In this document: positions 49,801 through 58,298 of the stretch, piece after piece
How the letters are laid out: each line of letters begins with the position of its first letter
Numbering within the stretch: position 1 is the first letter of the stretch
DNA from: Micromonospora rhizosphaerae
Lineage (GTDB): Bacteria > Actinomycetota > Actinomycetes > Mycobacteriales > Micromonosporaceae
Direction of reading: 5' to 3'
Assembly (NCBI RefSeq): GCF_900091465.1
Contig: NZ_FMHV01000002.1
Location: forward strand, 6,386,001-6,450,000
Length of the DNA: 64,000 nt
Notes under the pieces: generated by a model
The model's database searches: none
Told to the model about the DNA's origin: nothing
What the model saw: the letters and a program-made list of their open reading frames with translations, nothing else
Program-made: the position numbers and the translations under genes

Positions 49801-51074
49801 CCACTGTGAACCCGACGCCCGCCGCGCTGCCGGCGGCGCTCGCCGAACCGACCGTGCCGGTGCGGCGGGGCTGGATCGCGCTGATCTTCGCCGCGAACCT
49901 CGGCGTCTGGATGGCCTTCTTCACCCCGATCCAGGTGCTGCTGCCGCAGCAGGTGGAGCGGATCGCGCCGGCCGACAAGGAGGCGATGCTCGCGGTCGTC
50001 ACCGGGCTGGGCGCGCTCGCCGCGGTGCTCGCCAACCCCCTCGCCGGGGCGCTGTCGGACCGGACCATGCTCCGGCTGGCCGGGCGGCACCTCGGCCGCC
50101 GGCACGTCTGGACCGCCGGTGGGGCGGTGCTGGGCGCGCTGGCGCTGGTGCTGCTGGCCCGCCAGCAGACCATCGCCGGGGTGGCGCTCGGCTGGGTCGC
50201 CGCGCAGGTCTGCTTCAACGCGATGCTGGCCAGCCTGACCGCCGCCATCCCGGACCGGGTGCCGGTCGCCCAGCGCGGCGGCGTCTCCGGCTGGGTGGGC
50301 ATCCCACAGGCGCTCGGCCTGGTGGTCGGGGCGGTGCTGGTCACCGCCGTGGTGACCGGCAATGCCGCCGGGTACGCGGCAATCGCGCTGGCCGTGCTGC
50401 TGCTGTCGCTGCCTTTCGCACTGCTCACCGCCGACGACCCGCTGCCCCGCGAGCACCGGCCGGCGCTGCGGCTGCGCGGGCTGCTCGCCTCGATGTGGAT
50501 CAGCCCCCGCCGACACCCCGACTTCGCCTGGGCCTGGTTCACCCGGTTCCTGGTCCAGACCGGCAACGCGCTGGGCACCCTCTACCTGCTGTACTTCCTC
50601 ACCGACGGCGTGCGCCACCCCGACCCCGAGGGCGCGCTGCTGGTGCTGATCCTGCTCTACACCGCCGGGATGATGCTCACCGCGGTGGTGGCCGGCCGGC
50701 TGTCCGACCGCTCCGGCCGACGGAAGGTTTTCGTGATCACCTCAGGCGTGATCATGGCGGTGGCCGCGCTGCTGCTCGCCGTCGCCCCGGTCTGGCCGAT
50801 GGCGGTGACCGCCGCGTTGCTGCTCGGCACCGGCTACGGCGTCTACCTGGCGGTGGACGCGGCGTTGATCACCCAGGTGCTGCCCGCGGCCACCGACCGG
50901 GCCAAGGACCTCGGCGTGATCAACATCGCCAACTCCGCGCCGCAGGTGCTCGGCCCGGCGATCTCCGCCCCGATCGTGGTCCACCTGGGCGGCTACCCGA
51001 CCCTCTACGCCACCACGGCGGCGGTCACCCTGCTCGGCAGCGCGCTGGTGCTGAAGATCCGCTCGGTGCCGTGA
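49797..51074 (+). CDS. MFS sugar transporter
   Basis: A 425-residue major facilitator with about 12 helices. LAGALSDRTMLRLAGRHLGR and GRLSDRSGRRKVFVITS are motif-A-like loops of the two halves. It resembles glycoside-pentoside-hexuronide-like and glucose/sugar permeases found beside GH1 genes. The start GTG 49797 overlaps the beta-glucosidase stop. Likely imports the glucoside; direction of transport is not proven. Confidence 0.85.
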   Translation: MTTVNPTPAALPAALAEPTVPVRRGWIALIFAANLGVWMAFFTPIQVLLPQQVERIAPADKEAMLAVVTGLGALAAVLANPLAGALSDRTMLRLAGRHLGRRHVWTAGGAVLGALALVLLARQQTIAGVALGWVAAQVCFNAMLASLTAAIPDRVPVAQRGGVSGWVGIPQALGLVVGAVLVTAVVTGNAAGYAAIALAVLLLSLPFALLTADDPLPREHRPALRLRGLLASMWISPRRHPDFAWAWFTRFLVQTGNALGTLYLLYFLTDGVRHPDPEGALLVLILLYTAGMMLTAVVAGRLSDRSGRRKVFVITSGVIMAVAALLLAVAPVWPMAVTAALLLGTGYGVYLAVDAALITQVLPAATDRAKDLGVINIANSAPQVLGPAISAPIVVHLGGYPTLYATTAAVTLLGSALVLKIRSVP

Positions 51075-51122
51075 CCGGCCCCCTGGCGGAATCCGCCGGC
51101 CGCCGCCCGTAGGCTTGGGGAC

Positions 51123-52532
51123 GTGACGGTACGTGTGCGCTTCGCCCCTTCGCCGACCGGTATGTTCCACGTCGGCGGTGCCCGCTCGGCCCTGCAGAAC
51201 TGGATCTACGCCAAGCAGCAGGGCGGGGTGTTCGTGCTCCGCATCGAGGACACCGACGCGGCCCGGAACAAGCCCGAATGGACCGAGGGCATCCTGTCGG
51301 CGCTGGACTGGATCGGCATCGCGCGGGGCAGCTATGAGGGCCCGTACTTCCAGTCGTCGTACGCCGGCGAGCACCGCGCCGCCGCACAGCGGCTCTACGA
51401 GGCCGGCCGCGCCTACTACTGCGACTGCACCCGCGAGGACGTGCAGGCCCGGACCGGCTCGCAGTACGCCGGCTACGACGGCTTCTGCCGCGACCGGGGC
51501 CTCGGCCCGGGCGAGGGGCGCGCGCTGCGCTTCCGTACGCCGGACGAGGGCGAGACCGTGGTGGTCGACCTGGTCCGCGGCGAGCCGACGTTCGAGAACA
51601 AGAACATCGAGGACTTCGTCATCGCCCGGGCCGACGGCTCCGCGGTCTTCCTGCTGGCCAACGTGGTCGACGACATGACCATGGGGATCACCCATGTGAT
51701 CCGGGCCGAGGAGCACCTGCCCAACACCCCGAAGCAGCAGCTGCTCTGGGACGCGCTCGGGGTCAAGCCGCCGATCTGGGCGCACGTGCCGGTGGTGGTC
51801 AACGAGAAGCGGCAGAAGCTCTCCAAGCGGCGCGACAAGGTTGCCCTGGAGGCGTACCGGGACGAGGGCTACCTCGCCGCGGCGATGCGCAACTACCTGA
51901 TGCTGCTCGGCTGGGCGCCCTCGGGCGACCGGGAGATCGTGCCCTGGTCCGTGATCGAGGAGGAGTTCCGGCTGGAGGACGTGAACCCCTCCCCGGCGTT
52001 CTTCGACGAGAAGAAGCTGCGCGCGTTCAACGGTGAGTACATTCGGGCGCTGCCGATCGAGGAGTTCATCGACGCCTGCCAGCCGTGGCTGACCGGCACC
52101 GGCAACATCGCGCCCCCGCCCTGGCAGCCGGAGGAGTTCGACCCGGCCGCCTTCGCCGCCGTGGCGCCGCTGGCGCAGACCCGGATCGCGGTGCTCAGCG
52201 AGATCGTGCCGAACGTCGACTTCCTCTTCCTGGCCGACCCGCTGATCGACGAGGCGGCCTGGGCCAAGGCGATGAAGGAGGGCGCGGCCGAGCTGCTGGG
52301 CGCCGCGATCGCCGGCTTCGAGGCGCTGGAGCCCTGGGACGCCGAGTCGCTGAAGTCCACGCTGGAGGCGGTCGGCGCGGAGCGCGGCCTCAAGCTGGGC
52401 AAGGCCCAGGCGCCGGTCCGGGTGGCGGTCACCGGCCGCACCGTCGGGCTGCCGCTCTTCGAGTCCCTCGAGGTCCTCGGCCGCGACCGCACCCTGACCC
52501 GCCTGCGCGCCGCCCGGGTCCGGCTGGTCTGA
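51123..52532 (+). CDS. gltX: Glutamyl-tRNA synthetase
   Basis: A 469-residue class I aminoacyl-tRNA synthetase (GluRS). [20 protein letters not shown] contains the HIGH-type motif, and KLSKR at residues 232-236 the KMSKS motif. Four-residue zinc-free catalytic domain and a C-terminal anticodon-binding helical cage follow. The GTG start at 51123 is at the expected spot ([13 protein letters not shown]). It may misacylate tRNA-Gln for the GatCAB route. It is 48 bp after the MFS gene, probably with its own promoter. A palindrome follows. Confidence 0.97.
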   Translation: MTVRVRFAPSPTGMFHVGGARSALQNWIYAKQQGGVFVLRIEDTDAARNKPEWTEGILSALDWIGIARGSYEGPYFQSSYAGEHRAAAQRLYEAGRAYYCDCTREDVQARTGSQYAGYDGFCRDRGLGPGEGRALRFRTPDEGETVVVDLVRGEPTFENKNIEDFVIARADGSAVFLLANVVDDMTMGITHVIRAEEHLPNTPKQQLLWDALGVKPPIWAHVPVVVNEKRQKLSKRRDKVALEAYRDEGYLAAAMRNYLMLLGWAPSGDREIVPWSVIEEEFRLEDVNPSPAFFDEKKLRAFNGEYIRALPIEEFIDACQPWLTGTGNIAPPPWQPEEFDPAAFAAVAPLAQTRIAVLSEIVPNVDFLFLADPLIDEAAWAKAMKEGAAELLGAAIAGFEALEPWDAESLKSTLEAVGAERGLKLGKAQAPVRVAVTGRTVGLPLFESLEVLGRDRTLTRLRAARVRLV

Positions 52533-52914
52533 GGGGCACGCCGGCAGCCGGGGGTCGTCGCCGCATCGCCTGCTGCTGGCGCTGGAAAGGCGCCCGCCCG
52601 GGCCGGCCCGGGAGTCTCCATTGCCAACCTTTGGAGCTGCCCCGTCCATGCGGGCAACAACCAACGGCGACCCGGCACGGCAGCGCCGGGCGACGGACCG
52701 CCCCATCCATGCGGGCAGCTCCAAAGGGCGCTCAGGACGTAGTCGCCCGCCAGCGCCCTGACGCCGCTGTTGCGCCCACGGCGGCAGAGCGAAGCGGGCG
52801 GGGATACACCCGTCGGTGGATCACCGGCAGATGGCCGATCCAGCGACCTCAGGTCGTTCGGGCCACCACCAGGTCGCCGACCTGTAGTTGATCAAGGACG
52901 GGCGAGGGCCCGGG
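52533..52914. other. gltX-CopC intergenic region
   Basis: A 382-bp gap between convergent genes. It contains the 100-bp inverted repeat at 52628-52727. No gene or tRNA seen in the remainder. Confidence 0.5.
52628..52727. repeat. 100-bp inverted repeat
   Basis: Perfect 15-bp terminal arms CCTTTGGAGCTGCCC (52628-52642) and GGGCAGCTCCAAAGG (52713-52727). Inside, TCCATGCGGGCA occurs twice in direct orientation (about 52645 and 52706). Resembles a MITE with terminal inverted repeats and may also act as terminator. Confidence 0.65.
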
Positions 52915-53526
52915 TCAGCGCTGGGTCCCGCGGCGGCGGAGCAGGAGGCCGCCGGCGAGCAGTGCGAGCGCCGCGACGGCGGCGAGCGCCCAGAGCCAGC
53001 CGGATCCGGCGTCGCCGTCGGAGCGGCGGCCGGCGGCCGGGCTCGCCGGCGGCGTCGCCGAGGCGGTGGGGGCACCCGCCACCGCGGTGGTCGCCGGGGC
53101 GGTCGGAGTCGCGGACGGGGACGGGGACGGGGCCGGGGCGCCCGTGGTGAGGGTGAAGCGGATCTCGCCCGTCACCGGATGGCCGTCGCTCGACGCGACC
53201 CGGTAACCGACGACGTAGCGGCCGGCCGGGCCGGGCCTGAACGGCACGCTCACCCGGTTGCCGGAGAAGGTCGGGGAGCCGCCGGCTGCGGGCGAGTTGT
53301 CCGGTCCGGTGACCGTGATCTTCGTCGTACCGGGGGCGGGCGTGGCAAGGAAGCGGAGCTCGATCCGCTTGGGCGCGGCCGCCAGCACGGCCCCGTCACG
53401 GGGATCGCTCCCGGTCAGCGAGTTGTGCGCCCCGGCCGGTGTGGCCGGAAGCAGCACCGGGACAGCGAGCGCCACGCCGAGAACCACCAGCCAGGTGCGC
53501 ACCCGGCGCGCCACCGTGCCCCCCAT
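52915..53526 (-). CDS. CopC-domain copper protein
   Basis: A 203-residue exported protein. A signal peptide ends at AGA|H, leaving His as first mature residue (AHNSLTGSDPRDGAVL), the copper ligand of CopC/YobA proteins. A second ligand cluster is VASSDGHPVTGEIRF. The CopC domain spans about 33-130, followed by a Pro/Ala/Thr-rich linker and a C-terminal transmembrane helix with Arg anchor, tethering it outside the cell. No CopD partner is adjacent. Confidence 0.88.
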   Translation of the reverse strand: MGGTVARRVRTWLVVLGVALAVPVLLPATPAGAHNSLTGSDPRDGAVLAAAPKRIELRFLATPAPGTTKITVTGPDNSPAAGGSPTFSGNRVSVPFRPGPAGRYVVGYRVASSDGHPVTGEIRFTLTTGAPAPSPSPSATPTAPATTAVAGAPTASATPPASPAAGRRSDGDAGSGWLWALAAVAALALLAGGLLLRRRGTQR

Positions 53527-53750
53527 GAACCCCTCCGCGAAGGTACGATCCGCCCGCTGATCAACGGCCGCTCGTTAGTCGGCCGCAGATCGCAGATAGT
53601 TCCAAATACTTTTCCAGCAGCTGCAACTTAGCGACGTTCTGCGGAGTCTTTGAGGGTGGGCACCCGGCTCGCGGGTACGACCACCGCCATCGGCCGATCA
53701 AGCGTGACCTGCAGCGGAAGCCACCCATCGAACGGGGCGAGGAGGCGGCG

Positions 53751-54419
53751 ATGGTCCGGAAGGTGAGGCGGCTGCTGGCCGCGGTGACCGGTGCCGTGCT
53801 GGCGACCGCATGCTCGCTGGCCCTGGTCGGCACGACGGCGGCCCGGGCGGCGGCGCCCGCGGCCCCCAAGCCGCCACCGGCCGGGGTGGACATCACCGGT
53901 GACCGGCTCGTCCAGCCGCTGCGGCTGCGCGCCGACACCCGGCCCGCCGAGGTGGTCGCGGTCATCGACCAGGTGAGCTGGCTCGGCCGGACCGGCCAGC
54001 AGCGCGGACCGGAGGCGAAGAACCTCGGTCCGAAGTACACGGTCGTCGTGCTCACCGGCGACGTGGCGGTGCAGACGTACGACCTCTACCCCCTGGCCAA
54101 GGGCGGGCCGCGGGTCTACCGGCCGGCCAAGCAGCCCGATCTCAGCAAGCCCAAGGCCGGCTGGTTCTTCGGCCGGCTGAACATGTCGGAGACGCTGCGG
54201 ACCGTCGGGGTGCCGCTGGAGCGGCAGATCGACACGGTCAGCGGCGGCGTGGGCGGGGGCGAGCGGGTCATCCCCGAGGAGTCGCTCAACCCGGTGCAGG
54301 ACTTCGACGAGGCCTTCGCCGAGCTCCAGCGGCTGCTGCTGCTCAACGTCGCGGTGGTGCTGGTCATCACCTTCGGGCTCGCCGGGATCGCGCTGCTCAT
54401 CCGCCGCCGCACCCGCTGA
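53751..54419 (+). CDS. Exported single-TM hypothetical protein
   Basis: A 222-residue protein with a signal peptide (about 1-33, ending ARAAAP), an extracytoplasmic domain (about 45-180) and a C-terminal helix NVAVVLVITFGLAGIALLIR with an RRRTR anchor. The domain contains GDVAVQTYDLYPLAKGGPRV and TVSGGVGGGERVIPEE. I do not recognise the family. Strong codon bias supports a real gene. It is divergent from CopC; the 224-bp gap (53527-53750) contains both promoters. Confidence 0.72.
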   Translation: MVRKVRRLLAAVTGAVLATACSLALVGTTAARAAAPAAPKPPPAGVDITGDRLVQPLRLRADTRPAEVVAVIDQVSWLGRTGQQRGPEAKNLGPKYTVVVLTGDVAVQTYDLYPLAKGGPRVYRPAKQPDLSKPKAGWFFGRLNMSETLRTVGVPLERQIDTVSGGVGGGERVIPEESLNPVQDFDEAFAELQRLLLLNVAVVLVITFGLAGIALLIRRRTR

Positions 54420-54455
54420 CCACCGGGCCGGCCCTCGGCGGTGGAGCCCGGCCGG

Positions 54456-55391
54456 TCAGATCTCCAGCACCACCTTGCCCCGGACGTGCCCCTCCGCCAC
54501 CAGCCGCTGCGCCTCGGCGGCCTCGGCGAGCGGGAAGGTCCGCGCCACGTGGACGGTGAGCCGGCCGGCGTCGACCAGCCCGGCGAGCACGCTCAGGTCG
54601 GCGGTGGACGGCTTCACGAAGAGGTAACTGCCGCCGAGCCGGGTGACGTGCTCGGGGTCGGCGGTCGAGATCAGCCGGGCCGGCCGGGCCAGCAGCTCGG
54701 CGGAGACGTCCAGCGCCGCGCCGCCGAAGAGGTCGAGCGCGACGTCCACCCCGTCGGGCGCGACCGCGCGGACCCGGTCCAGCAACCCGTCGCCGTAGCT
54801 GACCGGCTCGGCGCCCAGCGACCGGACGAAGTCGTGGTTGGCCTCGCTCGCCGTGCCGATCACCCGGCCCGCGCCGAGCGCCCGGGCCAGCTGCACGGCC
54901 AGATGGCCCACCCCGCCCGCTGCGCCGTGCACCAGGACGGTGTCATTGGCTCCGGTCCGGGCGAGCTGCAGCGCCTGGTACGCGGTCAGCCCGGCCAGCG
55001 GCAGCCCACCCGCCTCCGCCCAGGACGCCTGCACCGGCTTGTCGGCCAGCGTCCGTTCCGGTGCCGGCACCAGCTCCGCGTACGTGCCGTGCTGGATGTG
55101 GTCGCGCCGGACGTACCCGATCACCTCGTCGCCGACCGCGAACCCGGTCACCGCCGGCCCGACCGCGGCGACCACCCCGGCCGCGTCCCAGCCGGGCACG
55201 AGCGGGAAGTGGCTCGGTATGGCGGCCGCCAGGTAACCCTCGCGAATCTTCCAGTCGACCGGGTTCACCCCCACGGCGCGCACCCGCACCAGCACGGTGT
55301 CCGGGCCGACCGGTGGGTCCGGCAGGTCGCGGAGGGTGAGCTGCTCGGCCGAGCCGTACCCGTCGATCGCGATCGCCTTCACCCTGCTCAC
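54456..55391 (-). CDS. NADP-dependent oxidoreductase of the quinone-reductase type
   Basis: A 311-residue zinc-independent medium-chain dehydrogenase. GVNPVDWKIREGY and PGWDAAGVVAAVGPAVTGF open the substrate domain; HGAAGGVGHLAVQLARALGA is the NADP-binding site. No structural zinc cysteines. Relatives reduce quinones or enones. The start at 55391 is GTG/ATG-type (MSRVKAIAIDGYG). Single gene, convergent with the 53751 protein (36 bp gap). Confidence 0.92.
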   Translation of the reverse strand: MSRVKAIAIDGYGSAEQLTLRDLPDPPVGPDTVLVRVRAVGVNPVDWKIREGYLAAAIPSHFPLVPGWDAAGVVAAVGPAVTGFAVGDEVIGYVRRDHIQHGTYAELVPAPERTLADKPVQASWAEAGGLPLAGLTAYQALQLARTGANDTVLVHGAAGGVGHLAVQLARALGAGRVIGTASEANHDFVRSLGAEPVSYGDGLLDRVRAVAPDGVDVALDLFGGAALDVSAELLARPARLISTADPEHVTRLGGSYLFVKPSTADLSVLAGLVDAGRLTVHVARTFPLAEAAEAQRLVAEGHVRGKVVLEI

Positions 55392-55418
55392 GCTAGTCGC
55401 CGGACGGCGGTCAGGGAG

Positions 55419-55757
55419 TCAGCACCAGCGGCGCGGCGGCCTTTCCCGGCGGACCGTCCGGCTCCGGGGCCGGACCGCCCCGTGCCGGTGCGCGCCGGCC
55501 CACCCGGCCAGATCGCTGCGGCAGCCCTGGGCGGGCGTCGACTCGGGCGCGGCCGGCGCGCCCGGCTCCGACCCGCGCTGGCGGGGCGCCGGCGCGTCCT
55601 CCTCGGCCCGCTCGGGCGTCCACCCGGCGGCCGGTTCGGTCGGATGCATCACGCCGCTCAGCCGGCGGGGGTGTTTCGCCGCCGGCGGCTGCTCGTGGTG
55701 GCCCGGTCGGCAGGGCTCGCCCTGGGCGCAGCCGTGCTCGGCCTCCCCGTGCGCCAT
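55419..55757 (-). CDS. His/Cys-containing hypothetical protein
   Basis: A 112-residue frame from ATG 55757, with GAGGAGA six bases upstream and almost all third positions G or C. The N-terminus (MAHGEAEHGCAQGEPCRPGH) has spaced His and Cys that could bind metal. The rest is Pro/Arg-rich and disordered, so the end is uncertain. No family recognised. Confidence 0.5.
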   Translation of the reverse strand: MAHGEAEHGCAQGEPCRPGHHEQPPAAKHPRRLSGVMHPTEPAAGWTPERAEEDAPAPRQRGSEPGAPAAPESTPAQGCRSDLAGWAGAHRHGAVRPRSRTVRRERPPRRWC

Positions 55758-55948
55758 CCCGGTCTCCTCACACTCGCCCTCGCGCGCCGAGCGGTGGTCC
55801 CGACGTGCCCTGACACCGTACTGGCCGGGCCCGACGGGCCGTGCGCCGCGTACCCGTGGAGATCGTCTTCTGGCCACGAAGACGTACCCCGCGAAAGTGA
55901 TCTTGCCGTAGACTCCCGCCGATCCGCCGGCCGAGCCCTGGAGCGTCA

Positions 55949-56818
55949 GTGTTGAGTCCCCGAAGAGTCGGCGCCCTGCTCATGGTGCTCGCCGCAAGCG
56001 TCGTCGCCGGGTGCGACGTGCTGCCCGGGCGAGACTGCGAGTCCGGATTCGTGCCGCAGGCCGGGGTCTGCCACCTGGCTCCGGGAGACAATGCCAGCGG
56101 CGAGGCGTACCAGCCGGTCGACTGCCTGACGCGGCACGAGGCGGAGACCTTCTTCGTCGGCCGGTTCGCCGGGCTCGACGCCGACTCCGACGACCCGCCG
56201 GAGACCGGGTCGGACGCGGCTCGGCGGGCGTATGCCTCGTGCGGCACGGCGGCGCGGGACTTCCTCGGCGACGAGTGGCGGGCGGCCCGGCTGTCGCTGC
56301 AGGTGATGCTGCCGACGGCCACCGGATGGGCGGCGGCGGAGCGCTGGTACCGCTGCGACCTGGTGGAGATCGTGGCGCTGGACCTGTACGAACCGTCGCC
56401 CCGGGCCAACAGCCTCAAGGGCGGGCTGCGCTCGCCGTCCTCCCCGCTGCGGCACGGCTGCTACAACCCCACCTTCATCGGGGATGAGATGAAGACGCTG
56501 CCGCCTGCCTCCTGCACCGGGCCGCACCAGAGCGAGTTCGCGGGCGTGTGGTGGGCCGACGACTTTCCGTACGGGGAGGAGATCCCGGAGGACGACATGT
56601 GGGACGGCTGTTACGGCGTCGTCGCGCGACACGTGGGGGTGCCGGACGAGGACGAGGTGGAGCGTCGACTGGACGTGCTCGCCTGGGCTCTCTCGGAGGA
56701 GGAGCGGGCCGCGGGCGAAACCGGGGTGCTCTGTTTCCTGCACACGGACGGCCCGCCGTTTAACCGACCCCTGGCGGGCGTCGGGGTGAAAGGACTCCCC
56801 GCACCCCAGGCCGACTGA
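55949..56818 (+). CDS. Lipoprotein resembling the Septum_form family
   Basis: A 289-residue protein with a type II signal peptide: lipobox VVAGC gives lipidated Cys22. Two similar halves contain paired Cys and W-residues (SGEAYQPVDCLTRHEAETFF, then SCTGPHQSEFAGVWW), the pattern of the actinobacterial Septum_form domain proteins. The GTG start at 55949 fits the signal peptide. Role in the family is thought to be envelope or septum related. Six Cys could form disulfides outside the cell. Confidence 0.75.
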   Translation: MLSPRRVGALLMVLAASVVAGCDVLPGRDCESGFVPQAGVCHLAPGDNASGEAYQPVDCLTRHEAETFFVGRFAGLDADSDDPPETGSDAARRAYASCGTAARDFLGDEWRAARLSLQVMLPTATGWAAAERWYRCDLVEIVALDLYEPSPRANSLKGGLRSPSSPLRHGCYNPTFIGDEMKTLPPASCTGPHQSEFAGVWWADDFPYGEEIPEDDMWDGCYGVVARHVGVPDEDEVERRLDVLAWALSEEERAAGETGVLCFLHTDGPPFNRPLAGVGVKGLPAPQAD

Positions 56819-56954
56819 GCCCGTCCCCGTGCGAGCTGCGGCCGGCCGGGTGCCCCCATCCTGACCGAGGAACTCGCGCTCGCCCCGGAAGGACGGCCGC
56901 CGCTGACCCAACCTCGGTGTGGATGTGCTGGTCAGGGCATGTCAGGCTGGAGCG

Positions 56955-58220
56955 GTGAACGAGCCGGGCGGTGGCGACCTGTCAGCCACGCTGCACCGCA
57001 TCGAGCGGGCGGCGGGGGCGCTGGCGACCGCCAGCGTGGCCCGGATGGACGAGACGCTGCCCTGGTTCCGGGAACTCCCGGCGGACCAGCGCTCCTGGGT
57101 GATGCTGGTGGCCCAGGCCGGCGCGCGGTCGCTGGTGCAGTGGCTCCGCCAGGGCGGCGGCACGGCGGACAGCACGCAGGAGGTCTCCGACGAGGTCTTC
57201 GCCACCGCCCCGCAGGCGCTGGCCCGCTCGATCAGCCTCCAGCAGACCGTCGCGCTGATCAAGGTGACCATCGACGTGGTCGAGGAGCAGGTGTCGCACC
57301 TGGCCGCGAAGGGCGAGGAGCAGCAGCTCCGCGAGGCGGTGCTGCGCTTCTCCCGGGAGATCGCCTTCGCCGCCGCCCGGGTCTACGCCCGGGCCGCCGA
57401 GTCCCGCGGCTCGTGGGACGCCCGGCTGCAGGCGCTGCTGGTGGACGCGCTGCTGCGCGGGGACTCGCCGGACGTGCTGGCCAGCCGGGCGGCGGCGCTG
57501 GGCTGGCCGGACGCGCCCCCGGTGGCGGTGGCGGTGGGCCGCTCCCCCGGCGGCGAGGTGGCGGCCGTGCTGCACACCGTCTACCGGCAGGCCCGGCGGA
57601 TCGGGGTGGAGGTGATCGGCGGGGTGCACGGCGACCGGCTGGTCATCGTGCTCGGCGGGGCCGCCGATCCGGTGGCGGCGACCGAGAAGCTGCTGACCGC
57701 GTTCGGGGACGGGCCGGTGGTGGTCGGCCCGGCCGTGCCCAGCCTGGACGAGGCGACGGACTCGGCGCGGGCCGCGCTGGCCGGGTTCCGCGCCGCGCCG
57801 GCCTGGCCGACCGCGCCGCGCCCGGTGCCCGCCGCCGACCTGCTGCCGGAGCGGGCCCTCGCCGGGGACGCGGAGGCCCGCCGCCGGCTGCGCCACGACG
57901 TGTACGCCACGCTGGTCCGGACCGGTGGCGAGCTGCTGGAGACGCTGGACGCCTTCTTCGCCGCGGGCGGGACGCTGGAGAGCGCCGCCCGGGCGCTCTT
58001 CGTGCACCCGAACACGGTGCGCTACCGGTTGAAGCGGATCGCGGAGGTGACGGGTTTCTCCCCGCTGGCGCCCCGGGACGCGTTCGCCCTCCAGGTCGCG
58101 CTGACCGTGGGTCGGCTGGACCCGGTGACCCCGGGCGTCGCACCCGTCCCGACCCAGACATTGAGCCCAGGCGTCAGGAAATCATCACAGACAGGTGATC
58201 ACCCCCGCCGATTTTTGTAG
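56955..58220 (+). CDS. fasR: Fatty-acid synthesis activator (PucR/CdaR type)
   Basis: A 421-residue regulator with a PucR-type C-terminal helix-turn-helix: TLESAARALFVHPNTVRYRL is the recognition region (about residues 340-385). The N-terminal part is the FasR-like sensor. The position just upstream of fabD-fabH-acpP-fabF is that of Streptomyces FasR, which activates the fab operon. GTG 56955 (VNEPGGGDLSATL) is used. A -10-like TAGGAT for fabD overlaps its stop codon. Confidence 0.92.
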   Translation: MNEPGGGDLSATLHRIERAAGALATASVARMDETLPWFRELPADQRSWVMLVAQAGARSLVQWLRQGGGTADSTQEVSDEVFATAPQALARSISLQQTVALIKVTIDVVEEQVSHLAAKGEEQQLREAVLRFSREIAFAAARVYARAAESRGSWDARLQALLVDALLRGDSPDVLASRAAALGWPDAPPVAVAVGRSPGGEVAAVLHTVYRQARRIGVEVIGGVHGDRLVIVLGGAADPVAATEKLLTAFGDGPVVVGPAVPSLDEATDSARAALAGFRAAPAWPTAPRPVPAADLLPERALAGDAEARRRLRHDVYATLVRTGGELLETLDAFFAAGGTLESAARALFVHPNTVRYRLKRIAEVTGFSPLAPRDAFALQVALTVGRLDPVTPGVAPVPTQTLSPGVRKSSQTGDHPRRFL

Positions 58221-58248
58221 GATCCCTCCAAAGGTTCTAGTGCGGTTT
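58217..58248 (+). promoter_or_regulatory. fabD promoter and candidate FasR site
   Basis: TAGGAT (58217-58222) fits a -10 hexamer, 76 bp before fabD. CCAAA (58227) and TTTGG (58245) form a dyad with a 13-nt spacer just downstream, a candidate activator or repressor site. Confidence 0.4.
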
Positions 58249-58298
58249 GGTGGCGCTCGCTACAGCGTGACCCGTGAGTATCCGTCAGAGTCATAAAC

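Noticed and set aside
50742..52724. 660-codon minus-strand frame opposite the MFS and gltX genes
   Set aside because: Antisense to gltX; no domain.
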